The notes under the pieces were generated by a model. That model saw nothing but the letters and a program-made list of their open reading frames with translations. It had not been told where the DNA came from and did no database searches. From assembly GCA_963702535.1 (NCBI GenBank), contig CAVPDG010000019.1:1-37139 (forward strand): a stretch of DNA of 37,139 nt, written 5' to 3'. Source of the stretch: CAVPDG01 sp963702535 (lineage in GTDB: Bacteria; Chloroflexota; Anaerolineae; Anaerolineales; UBA4823). Below are positions 1-8,455 of the stretch, one piece after another. The position numbers and the translations under genes were made by a program. The number at the start of each line of letters is the position of its first letter. Within the stretch, counting starts at the first letter, position 1.

Positions 1-545
1 CGTCCCTGGTCGCCGAGCTCGATCTGTGAGCAGGCGACCACGCCCTGGTCGGGGAAGTGAGCCGCATCAACCGGATTGATCTTAATCGCCTGCTGTCCAG
101 GATCGATGATGTGTACATTGTAGATCAAGGCGCCAGTGGTATCTGCTGTGAGCGCTGGACATTACATGAATGGGGTGATCGTAAGCTTCCCGTAGGGTTA
201 GATCTGCCACCGTCACATTCGAGGGCTGCCACCTGGATGATCTCGGTGGTCAGATAATCTCCGTCCAACACAACCGCATCCCGGTTTCCGGAAGCGCTGC
301 GCAGGCTTACTCCGGGGGTATCGAGAAGCAAATACGCCCCGTTCAGGGGATAAACCCCGTCAGCAACCAGGATGGCGGTACCAGAGGCGGCTGAATTGAC
401 TGCAGCTCACCAGTTCCGGGACGCTATCGACCAGGATCGTCGCCCCGCCCGGAGGCGGCAGCGCCGGGCAGTAATCTTGCGCCTGACTGATCGGGGCTAA
501 CTGTACCCATAAGATCATCAACAGTAAGGAAGCGACCAGCTTCAC
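1..545 (-). CDS. Secreted right-handed beta-helix protein, partial and frameshifted
   Basis: The start is a GTG at 545-543 that overlaps the TGA stop of the upstream regulator (GTGA), behind a GGGGTGA-like ribosome site, so the two genes are translationally coupled. The first 22 or so residues form a signal peptide (basic residue, hydrophobic core, cleavage near SQA-QD). Three single extra bases (near 395, 218 and 150) break the frame. Removing them gives one protein with segments such as VPELVSAVNSAASGTAILVA, SNVTVADLTLREAYDHPIHV and GALIYNVHIIDPGQQAIKIN. These short repeats of beta-strand plus Asn/Asp turns are typical of parallel beta-helix proteins (pectate-lyase/NosD-like). The C-terminus lies beyond base 1. 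It probably acts outside the membrane on, or bound to, polysaccharide. The substrate cannot be told. The fold call is fairly sure; the function is not. Confidence 0.6.
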
Positions 546-1647
546 ACCGATTCACCCCACCCAGCGCCAGCATACCGGGTATCAGCGGCGTCGTAGCCCC
601 CAAAGCCGGCGATGACCGTTTTGGCTTGCTCGCCCGCCAGCAGCCATTCAACCAGCCGGGCGACGGAGGCTTGCTCGAGGCTCTCCGCCGGGATGACCAG
701 GTCGTAACGCTCCTGCACCAGGAAAATGAAATCCAACCCATAGGTCAACGCCACCGCCTGCAAGCCAAAACCCAGGTCCGCCTGCCCGCCTGCCACGGCA
801 GCTGCCACGTCGGAGTGGGTCATGCGCTCATCACCATAGCCCTGGATCCGGGAGGTATCGATACCCAGGCGGTGCAGGGCGGCGTCCAGCCAGACGCGCG
901 TCCCGGAGCCCGCCTGGCGATTGACGAAGCGCAAGCCGGGTCGAGCCAGGTCTTCCAGGCTATGCAAGCCAGCGGGGTTCCCGGCTGGAACCAACAAACC
1001 GAGGCGGCGGTGCGCCAAAATCACCAGCGCCGCCTGCCTTCCGGGCAACAAGCGGCGCACAAATGGCGCATTGTAGCTATCGCTCTCAGCGTCCCACAGG
1101 TGGCAGCCTGCCACGTCGGCTTTGCCTTCTGCCAGGGCGATCAAACCACCCAGGCTGCCCGTAAATCCGAGCTGCAGGCTGAAGGCGGGCACGATCTCCG
1201 GGAAGTGCGCCCCCAGCCATGCCAGCACCGGGTCATGGCTGCCGGCAAAGCGCAGCGTGTGCGCCTGGGCTGGCGCCGCTGGACGATGACCTGCCAGCGC
1301 TCCATCGCCTGGCGCATGGCAGCATCGATCTCCGGGGGTGAGTAACCGGCGGTCAGCACCTCCAGCAAGAAGGCTTCGGAGCGGTGGACGAGGCTCGCCC
1401 AGCGTAGGGCGGAATCGCCCACCTGCCTGGCAGAGCTCACCACGCGCGTCCCCTGTCCGGCGCGGCTGACCACCAGCCCCAGCAACGCCAGCTCCTGGTA
1501 GGCGCGCTGCACCGTCCCTACTGTGCAGCCCCATTGCGCAGCCATCTGGCGCACCGAGGGCAGGCGATCGCCTGGGTTGAGCTTGCCGCGTAAAATCTCC
1601 TGGCGGATCTCCTCAGCGATCTTACGGTAAAGATGGGTCTCTTCCAT
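542..1647 (-). CDS. GntR-family regulator with C-terminal PBP-like (molybdate/tungstate-type) sensor domain, frameshifted
   Basis: Residues 1-70 (from MEETHLYRKIAEEIRQEILR) are a GntR winged helix with the family hallmarks GDRLPSVRQMA and GTVQRAYQELALLGLV. After a linker the protein continues, in another frame from about 1280, with a periplasmic-binding-protein-like domain of about 220 residues (AGSHDPVLAWLGAHF, ADVAGCHLWD, RFVNRQAGSGTRVWLD, QADLGFGLQAVA). This matches the PBP-like domain (PF12727) found on Mo/W-responsive one-component regulators. One missing base, or two extra, explains the break. I chose the ATG at 1647 because the GntR alignment starts there; an upstream in-frame start would add a non-homologous tail. 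It is divergent from the wtp operon, so it is the likely oxyanion-sensing regulator of that operon (inference). Whether it senses W, Mo or something else cannot be seen. Confidence 0.75.
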
Positions 1648-1716
1648 AGTGAATAGTATAGCACGCCGGTGAATTCCTGGCTTATTTCGATTGTGAAAAA
1701 GGCTGCAATCCCCGAG

Positions 1717-1748
1717 TAACTGTATAGTAGTTATGGTATAAATATACT
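1717..1748 (+). promoter_or_regulatory. Candidate operator/promoter between the GntR regulator and the wtp operon
   Basis: The 158-bp divergent interval holds an inverted repeat, TAACT at 1717-1721 and AGTTA at 1729-1733, separated by 7 bp. It is followed by AT-rich -10-like hexamers (TATAAA at 1737 and TATACT at 1743). Half-sites of 5 bp with a short spacer fit a GntR-type dimer site. The nonamer AAATATACT (1740-1748) recurs, on the opposite strand, just upstream of tupB at 13560-13568. No good -35 was found, so the exact promoter is uncertain. Confidence 0.35.
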
Positions 1749-1805
1749 CAGGATCGAATTCACCGCCCATCAGCAACTCTAAGCATTCCATCGAGGAGAA
1801 ACATC

Positions 1806-3304
1806 ATGAGAAAAAGCTTACTGACCCTGGCACCGCTCATCCTGCTGGCGCTCTTCTGTGCTGCGTGTGCATCCACAACCCCTACCCCCACGAATCCCCC
1901 ACCGACACCGGAGGTCATCCAGCCGACCGAAGCGCCCAGCGCTACACCCTCTCCCACTGCGACCCCACAACCGGTAAGCGCCGAGATCGTCCTCACCATC
2001 AGCGGACCCAACGGGGAAAAAACCTTCACGATGGATGATTTAAAGGAACTGCCGGTCGCCGAGGGGCAGGCAGGCATCAAGAGCAGCACCGGCAGGATCA
2101 CCATTCCGGCACAGTTCACCGGTGTGGAGCTGATGGAGCTGGCGAGCCAGGCAGGTGGGCTTGACCCATCCCTGGGCGTGAACGTGGTGGCTGAAGACGG
2201 CTATGCCATGACCTTCTCCTACGACCAGATCACCCAGGGAGATTTCATCGCCTACGATCCCGCTACCGGCGACGAGAAAAAGATGAGCGAGCCGCTCAAG
2301 GTGATCCTTGCCTACGCCCGTGAGGGAGATTCTCTAGACAAGGATAGCGACGGCACACTACGCCTGGCGATCATCAGCCCAAAGAACAACCAGGTTACCG
2401 ATGGGCACTGGTCGGTCAAGTGGGTCAACCGCCTGGAGATCAAGCCGCTCGGCGCCGAGTGGGACCTGCAATTGACTGGCATCATCAGCGATACGGTCGA
2501 CCGCAACAGCTTCCAATCCTCCGCGGCTTCCCTCTGCCACCAGGGGAGCTGGACGGACGATAAAGCTCAAAAGTGGGTCGGCGTGCCACCTGGTATTTGG
2601 TGGGACGCATGGACGACGAGATCAAGCACGATGGACCCGCCTTCAACCAAGCGCTCGCCGATACAGGCTACGCTATCCAGCTGATCGCCACCGATGGCTA
2701 CTCCACCACCCTGCAAAGCTCCCAGGTTACCCGCAACAACGATCTCGTCCTGGCATACCAGGTAAACGAAAACCCACTGCCCGACAAATACTTCCCGCTG
2801 CGCCTGGTGGGCAATGAGCTGCAGAAAAACCAGCTCATCGGGCAGGTGGCTGAGATCAAAATGATCTTTGACGCCGCCGCTGCGACACCGGCGCTCACGC
2901 CGACCTCCCCTCCGGCAGCAGCCGCAACCAGCGCACCGGTCACCGTCCAGGGCGACCTGGTGATCTTCGGGCTGGTGGACAACCCGCTGGGTTTGGATGA
3001 AGCGAACCTCAGGAAAATGGAGGTGATTGAGCTGACTGCCGAGCACCCAAAGAAGGGGAAGGAGACCTACCAGGGCATTCGCCTGGGCGCGCTCCTGGAG
3101 CTGGCAGGGCTCAAGCCGGAGGCGAGCAAGCTGGTCTTCAGCGCCGCCGATGGCTACACAGCCGAGCTGGGTGTGAGCGACCTGCAGGCATGCACTGACT
3201 GCCTGCTGGCTTTCACAAACACACCCGGTAAATTCAAGCTGGTGATGCCGGGCATGGAAAGCTCGTTGTGGGTGAAAGACATCGCATCCATCGAAGCCAG
3301 GTAG
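1806..3304 (+). CDS. Lipoprotein with three tandem sulfite-oxidase-fold (molybdopterin-binding-like) domains, frameshifted
   Basis: A lipoprotein signal with acceptor Cys21 (FCAAC) and a Thr/Pro-rich tether lead into about 440 residues of three repeated domains, roughly 58-215, 215-360 and 375-499. Each follows the pattern of the oxidoreductase molybdopterin-binding (SUOX, PF00174-like) fold: a TMDDLKELP-type start, a GV-x-L-x-x-L helix, a DGY-x-x-x-x strand and a closing IE-x-K/R strand. The third domain carries a CTDC motif and is about half identical to the domain fused to TupA at 10.7 kb. The catalytic oxidoreductase context (full-length core, dimerisation domain) is missing, so I read it as a binding or scavenging protein on the outer face of the membrane. 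One base is lost near 2585-2595, within domain 2. The start ATG at 1806 follows GAGGAGAAAC. It is first in the operon with wtpA and wtpB. Confidence 0.7.
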
Positions 3305-3317
3305 CCGGTCCGGGTCT

Positions 3318-4460
3318 ATGAGATTGCGAGCATTCCTTTACCTCACACTGGTTTTCCTGCTCAGCGGTTGCCTTGCCAGGGCTCCAGCAAGTGAAGACGC
3401 CACCGGGCTTACACCGCCTCCGCTGACGCTGGAGCCCGCGGCCACTTCTGCCCCGCAGGAAAGGATCCCCTTACGCGTCTTCTGCGCAGGAAGCCTGATC
3501 CGTCCCTTCGACGAGCTTGAGAAAGCCTTCGAAGCGCTGCACCCGCAGGTGGACGTGCTGATGGAGTGCCATGGCAGCATCCAGGTCATCCGGCATGTCA
3601 CCGAGCTGCACGAGAAAATCGATGTGGTAGCGACGGCGGATCACGCCCTGATCCCCATGCTGATGTACGCCTCCACTGATCCTGATACGGGCAAACCCTA
3701 CGCCGACTGGTATATCCGCTTTGCCAGCAATCGCCTGGCGCTGGCGTACACTCCGCAAAGCCAGGGCGCCAGCTCAATCGGCGCCGGCAACTGGTATGAC
3801 GCCATTATCCAACCCGGCGCGCGCCTGGGCATTGCCGACCCGCGCTTTGACGCCGCTGGCTACCGCGCCCTGATGGCGCTCCGCCTGGCTGAGGATGCTT
3901 ATCAGCAGCCGGGCATTTTCGATCGTGTCATTGCAGGTCGTTTCAAATACCCGATCACGAACTTCGAGGACGACGACTTCACCGTGATCAGCGTGCCCGA
4001 GATTGTGGAGCCCAAGTCCGATTCGGGCATCCTGGTGCGCGGCGCCAGCATCCAGCTCATCGCCCTGCTCGAATTTGGAGACCTGGATTACGCCTTCGAA
4101 TACGAGAGCGTCATCCGCCAGCACGGATTGAAATGGGTCGAGCTGCCGGATGAGGTCAACCTGGGAAATGCAGCCTACAACCCCCAATACAACCGGGTGC
4201 AGGTCGAGATGGATTTCCAGCGCTTTGCCTCGGTTAAGCCGGTGTTCAAAGGCGAGCAGATCGGTTACGGTATCACCATCCCCAGCAACGCGCCGCAGCC
4301 GGATCTGGCGGCTGAATTCATTGCTTTCATGCTGGGTCCAGACGGCCGGCGGATCATGGAGGCGAATTACCATCCCTTGCTACCGCAGCCGATGTGCGAC
4401 CAGGCGCAATCCATCCCGGCTGAGCTGCGGAGCTTTTGCTCCGAGGAGCCAGCGCCTTGA
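3318..4460 (+). CDS. wtpA: Tungstate/molybdate-binding lipoprotein of an ABC importer (WtpA type)
   Basis: The protein is 380 residues with a lipobox (LLSGC, Cys18) and a short Pro/Thr tether. From about residue 52 it shows the WtpA/ModA-II signature: FCAGSLIRPFDELEKAFEALHP, ECHGSIQVIRHVTELHEKID and TADHALIPMLM. It continues with the long insert typical of archaeal WtpA (YADWYIRFASNRLALAYTP) and the C-terminal FIAFMLGPDGRRIMEANYHPLLPQP. In WtpA the oxyanion sits between the two lobes. The Ser of AGSL, the GSIQ region and an acidic residue in lobe 2 are the expected ligands by family knowledge. The gene begins 13 bp after the SUOX-fold lipoprotein and its stop overlaps the wtpB start (TTGA), so all three form one operon. 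Tungstate is the likeliest ligand, though WtpA also binds molybdate. Confidence 0.88.
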   Translation: MRLRAFLYLTLVFLLSGCLARAPASEDATGLTPPPLTLEPAATSAPQERIPLRVFCAGSLIRPFDELEKAFEALHPQVDVLMECHGSIQVIRHVTELHEKIDVVATADHALIPMLMYASTDPDTGKPYADWYIRFASNRLALAYTPQSQGASSIGAGNWYDAIIQPGARLGIADPRFDAAGYRALMALRLAEDAYQQPGIFDRVIAGRFKYPITNFEDDDFTVISVPEIVEPKSDSGILVRGASIQLIALLEFGDLDYAFEYESVIRQHGLKWVELPDEVNLGNAAYNPQYNRVQVEMDFQRFASVKPVFKGEQIGYGITIPSNAPQPDLAAEFIAFMLGPDGRRIMEANYHPLLPQPMCDQAQSIPAELRSFCSEEPAP

Positions 4461-5242
4461 AGCGCTGGCGCGCGCCGCTCACGCGCCTCTTCAGCCTGGC
4501 GGGCGGCATCCTGGTGCTGTTCGTGGCGCTGCCGCTCGTCTCCACGCTGCTGGCGACCACCCCGGCTGAGGTGAGGCAGACCCTGCTGGACCCGCAGGTG
4601 CTGCAATCCCTGGGGCTGACCTTCCTGGCGGGGGCGCTGGCAACCGGCATCGCCGTTCTGCTGGGGCTTCCGCTGGCATACCTGCTCGCCCGCTACCGGT
4701 TTCGCGGCAAGGGGATCGTCGAGGGGCTGATGGACCTGCCCATCGTGATCCCCCACACCGCGGCGGGCATCGCCCTGCTGATGGTATTTGGCAGCAAAGG
4801 TGTTTTCGGGCGTCTGCTGGCGCCGTTTGGGCTTTACTTCGTCGATACCCTGGCAGGCATCGTCGTCGCCATGCTCTTCGTCAGCCTGCCTTACCTGGTC
4901 AACATGAGCCGAGAGTCGTTCGCCCTGATCGATAGCGAGCTGGAGCAGGCTGCCTCCGTCGATGGCGCCTCCGCCTGGCAGGCTATCTGGTTGGTGACGC
5001 TGCCTATCGCCTGGCGGGGGATCGCCGGCGGCGCGCTGATGATGTGGGCGCGCGGCATCAGCGAGTTCGGCGCGGTCATCATCCTTGCCTACCATCCGAG
5101 TGTGATCACCGTGCTGCTCTACGAGCGCTTTGCGGGATTTGGCTTGTCTGCCGCCCTTCCGGTGACGGTTGTACTACTCTTGTTCGTCCTGCTGATCTTT
5201 GGTTTTTTGCGTTTCTTCCTGATCCCCGAGCGGCTTCCCTAG
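4457..5242 (+). CDS. wtpB: Tungstate/molybdate ABC transporter permease (WtpB/ModB type)
   Basis: This is a 261-residue inner-membrane permease with about six membrane segments and the EAA loop EQAASVDGASAWQAIWLVTLPI, which docks the ATPase. Sequences such as LPIVIPHTAAGIALLMVFG and ARGISEFGAVIILAYHP are characteristic of molybdate/tungstate permeases. I chose the TTG at 4457 because it overlaps the wtpA stop and lies 8 bp after GAGGAG (4443-4448); the TTG at 4436 lacks such a site. No wtpC ATPase follows. Instead the gene ends in a CTAG shared with the stop of the convergent ECF S-component gene. The only cognate-looking ATPase in the window is TupC at 12.1 kb, so the two permeases may share it. 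Confidence 0.88.
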   Translation: MKRWRAPLTRLFSLAGGILVLFVALPLVSTLLATTPAEVRQTLLDPQVLQSLGLTFLAGALATGIAVLLGLPLAYLLARYRFRGKGIVEGLMDLPIVIPHTAAGIALLMVFGSKGVFGRLLAPFGLYFVDTLAGIVVAMLFVSLPYLVNMSRESFALIDSELEQAASVDGASAWQAIWLVTLPIAWRGIAGGALMMWARGISEFGAVIILAYHPSVITVLLYERFAGFGLSAALPVTVVLLLFVLLIFGFLRFFLIPERLP

Positions 5243-5783
5243 CGCTTTTCCTCCAGATAAGCAAAAAAGCCTGCCTTGCGCAGGGCGATCAGGGTCAAGC
5301 CGCCGAGCAAGCCGCCCAACGCGCCGAAGACGATATAGCTCACCAGGCTGCGCGCCAGCCCCAGGGCTACAAAACCGAGCGGCGCGCCGCTCACCAGCCC
5401 GATGCCCCACTTGACCAGGAACTTTGCCATGTTTCCAAACAGCCCCGCCAGCGTTGCTGTCGCCAGATTCTCGGGGCTGCCCAGAAACATGAGTGTCAGA
5501 TCGACGCCTACGCCTGCCAGAGTATACGATAAGAGCGTGTCCAGCGCGCCGAAATCGCCCAGCCCCAGAAAAGCCGCCAGCAATCCGGAGGTCAGGCCGA
5601 CGAGACTGGCCGCCCCGCGTTTGGTATCACTCTCGCAGCCACCACCAGGATCGCCATCCAGAACAGCCCGGAGTGACCGGGCAATTGGAGTGGCAGCTTG
5701 AGTGCGATCTTGGCGACAACCACCAGCGCCGCAAACATCGCCATTAAGATCAACTGGAAGGTGGAAAAGTATCGTTCTTTCAT
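5239..5783 (-). CDS. ECF transporter S (substrate-binding) component of unknown specificity, frameshifted
   Basis: Translation starts at ATG 5783, which overlaps the stop of the upstream gene (ATGA). The N-terminus MKERYFSTFQLILMAMFAAL, then LKLPLQLPGHSGLFWMAILVVA, has the basic start and helix-1 pattern of ECF S components. After a frameshift near 5600 the protein continues with GLLAAFLGLGDFGALDTLLSY and three or four further hydrophobic helices, ending KAGFFAYLEEKR. The total of about 180 residues and six helices is normal for S components. It is the last gene of an operon holding the ATPases and the T component, so this is a dedicated (group I) ECF system. The conserved PGHSG and the SUOX-fold neighbour give no known substrate. 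W/Mo oxyanion, a metal or a pterin are possibilities by context only. It is convergent with wtpB, and no terminator fits between them. Confidence 0.65.
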
Positions 5784-6291
5784 GGCGTGTTGATCTCTAT
5801 CCGGTCTACATCCTGTATCCATTCGTCGCGCGTATCCAGCTTGGGCAACAGGGAGACCAGCTTCAATGTACCCCGGTTAGATAGGTCAAACATCACCATA
5901 TTAGCCCGATCTTGAACCTCCGCCCAGTTAAGCACAGCAGATTTTCCCCGGCTGGTGCTGACGACAGTGATAACCGTGTCTGGAGCTAATTGATCAGGGT
6001 CAGCAGGTAGATGCATCAGGAGAACATCTCGCAACAACCAGCCTTCCTGCAGCTTACCCTCGACTGCCTCGATAAAGCTCACCTTCCCCAGCTTTTCCAT
6101 ATCGGCAGGTGTAAAGCCCGCTACCAGCTCACCGTCCAAGTAGATCGGAACACTTCCTGCTGGCAGCGGGGTGGCTGTCCCCGCGGGGGTGTTCGGGCTT
6201 CTCTGCGGCGCATCCAATCCACTCCCAGGACCACGGCCACTAAAACCAGAAGCACTACAATTGCCAGAAGGATACGTGCGCCTCGTTTCAT
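5780..6291 (-). CDS. Membrane-anchored single sulfite-oxidase-fold domain protein within the ECF operon, frameshifted
   Basis: The start ATG at 6291 (MKRGARILLAIVVLLVLVAV) lies 6-7 bp after GGAGTG. It gives one N-terminal membrane helix and an outward-facing domain of about 120 residues. A frameshift near 6190 separates the anchor from the domain. The domain (VPIYLDGELVAGFTPADMEK, EGWLLRDVLLMHLPAD, TVITVVSTSRGKSAVLNWAE, WIQDVDRIEI) follows the same strand/helix pattern as the SUOX-like repeats of the lipoprotein at 1.8-3.3 kb, but lacks the CxDC motif. It sits between the T and S components with start/stop overlap to the S gene, so it is probably a dedicated extracytoplasmic partner of the ECF transporter. 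ECF systems do not normally use such a partner (inference). Confidence 0.55.
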
Positions 6292-6298
6292 AGTCTTC

Positions 6299-7020
6299 AC
6301 TCCAAATAGAAGCCCTAGAACCAGGATCACTCCCCCCAGCAGGAGCCAATCGCGCGTCCCGAAGAGATAGCCTCTGGGAGGGCGCCGGTGGGGCGAATCA
6401 AAGCCGCGTGCATAAGCCGCTTCGGTGATCATCCAGGCGCGCTTGGTGGTCAGTACGATAGCCGGCACCGTGAAAGCCACCAGGTTGCGCGTCTGGCGCA
6501 GCAACTGCCGCCAATCCTTTCCCGACGGCCAGACGCCACGCGCCCGCTGCGCCTCTTCGATCATGCGCCACTCTTCATCCATCAGGCTCAGGCTCTGGAA
6601 AGCCAGCCCCAGGCTGAAGGCATAACGGTAGGGCAGGCGCAGGCTTTCCAGGGCAAGGCTAAGCTCGCGCGGGGTGGTAGTGGCAACCAGCAGCGAGAAC
6701 ACGCCCGCCAGCAATACCAGGCGCAGCGTGACCGCCACCGCCAGCTCGAGATTGATCAGCCACACATCCAGGATAAAGAGAATGAGCAGCAGCCAGCGCA
6801 TGCGCCAGACCTGGCGCGCCGCCGAAGGCAGCAGGCGCGCCCAGCCCAGGAACAGGGTATACAAAGCCAGGAAGATCACCAATCGCTCCAGGGGCAGCAT
6901 AACCGCCAGCGAGGCGCACAACCCCATTGCCAGCTTGACGCGCGGGTCAATCCGGCGTAAAGGCGAGGCCTCGATCAGCACCAGCCGATACATCTGGCGG
7001 CGCGCCCCCCGGTTCAGCAT
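6299..7020 (-). CDS. ECF transporter T component (EcfT/CbiQ type)
   Basis: MLNRGARRQMYRLVLIEASPLRRIDPRVKL starts at ATG 7020 and overlaps the end of the ATPase gene. Five or so membrane helices follow, and then the two coupling-helix signatures of EcfT proteins: EAQRARGVW and EAAYARGFD. The two Ala-Arg-Gly motifs contact the two ATPase domains. As printed, the reading frame runs on into the next protein without a stop. Removing one G from GGG (about 6315) ends the protein at the TGA at 6301-6299, just before the next start. A miscount in the G6 run near 6331 would end it sooner, so the 3' end is approximate. Spacing and overlaps place it in one operon with the ATPase, the SUOX-like protein and the S component. 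Confidence 0.78.
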
Positions 7021-8427
7021 GGAACTTCCACCCAATCTGGAACGCGCAAGCCAATCCCCTCCCATATGCCTGCCTGGCGCAGCAGCTCGGACGGCGCGCC
7101 GGAAGCGGCGATCCCGGACGCGCCGAGCAGGATCAGCCGGTCTGCCTGGGCTGCCAGCTCGATATCGTGGGTAGAAAAGGCAACCACCTGACCCGTAGCA
7201 GCCAGAGCACGCAGCACGCGCAGCAGCAAGGATTTGTGGTAGGTGTCCAGACCCAACGCCGGCTCATCTAACAACACCCCATGCCTGGGGCGTAACATCA
7301 ACACCGTCGCCAGGGCGACGCGGCGCTTTTCACCCTCGCTGAGCAGGAGTGGAGGCGCCTGCTCGTAACGTTCCAGGTCCAGCGCAGCCAGCAAGAAATG
7401 GTACAAATTCACGTCTGGCTGGGGAACGTGGTACAGGATCTCATCGCGAACGCTGGGATTGAAGAGCTGCAGATCGGGATTTTGAAAGACAATACCCAGT
7501 TGGGGATTTTCTAACTGGCCATCTGCGCATATTTCCAACTCGCCGCTGTAGGGCTGCAAACCCGCCAGCAGGCGTAGCAGGGTGGTCTTGCCCACCCCGT
7601 TCCGTCCCACCAGCGCAGTGACCTGCCCGCCCTGCAGGTGCAAGTCCCAGCCATTCAAAATAGTACGCCCTCCCAACTCAACAACCAGGTCGCTGGCGTC
7701 AATCCTGATTTCCCGTCTTTTTACCACCGGCCATTCCGCGCAATCATCATCCTGCGGCTGGCGGGGAACACCTCCCAATTGCAGCGCGTGCAAAGCGGGA
7801 AAATCGCGCAGGTACTCCTGGCGATGCTCGCAGATCACAGCCGCCCCTCCCTGCGCGGTGCGCTTCTCCAGAAGGTCAACCAGGTCAAAAGCAGCGCGGG
7901 TATCCAGCATGGAAAGCGGCTCATCCAGGACGAGCACAGGGGGGCGCCGGGCAGTAATTGCTGCCAGGGCGAGTTTCTGCTGCTCACCGCCCGAGAGGGT
8001 TTGAGGCGCACGCTGGCGCAGCGCCTCCAGCCCGAACTCAGCCAGCGTCTCATCCACCTGCTGCCTGATCTCGGCTGCGGGCAGACCCAGGTTTTCCAGC
8101 CCAAAAACGATCTCCTCCTCCACGGTCGACGCGAGCATCTGCGCTGCAGGATTTTGGAATACCAACCCAGCCGCTTCGGATAACATCCACAGCGGCGTCT
8201 GGGACGTAGGCTCTCCTGCCAACCAGACCGCGCCGCTCATTTTGCCATGGTAAAGGTGGGGGATCATGCCCGTCAGGCAGCGCGCCAACGTGCTCTTACC
8301 GCATCCCCGACTCGCCGCCGATATACAGTGCCTGCCCTTCATCCAGTTGCAGAGAGATAGGCGCCAGCCCGCGCCCATCCTGCGGGTAGGCGAAAGCCAC
8401 TTGCTCAGCGCGCAACAGGGCAGTCAT
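7014..8427 (-). CDS. ECF transporter ATPase, two fused ABC domains, one frameshift
   Basis: The protein is about 470 residues with two complete nucleotide-binding domains. Domain 1 has GESGCGKST (broken by one extra A near 8309), LSGGEQQKLALA, VLVLDEPLSMLD and CEHR. Domain 2 has GRNGVGKTT, the variant signature LSEGEKRRVALA, GVLLDEPALGLD and STHD. The start ATG at 8427 restores the usual N-terminus MTALLRAEQVAFAYPQDGRG. A fused A1-A2 ATPase is common for ECF systems in this type of bacterium. It energises transport with the T component encoded next, and the two genes overlap by 7 bp. The upstream gene ends 28 bp away. Confidence 0.8.
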
Positions 8428-8455
8428 CGGAATAGCCCGCCGCCAGATCGGACGC

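Noticed and set aside
626..1345. Plus-strand open frame of 239 codons
   Set aside because: Antisense to the PBP-like domain of the GntR regulator; Gln/Arg-rich composition typical of a shadow frame.
1648..1805. Molybdenum or tungsten cofactor riboswitch before the wtp operon
   Set aside because: The gap is AT-rich and only about 60 bp remain after the likely start point; no multi-stem structure could be drawn.
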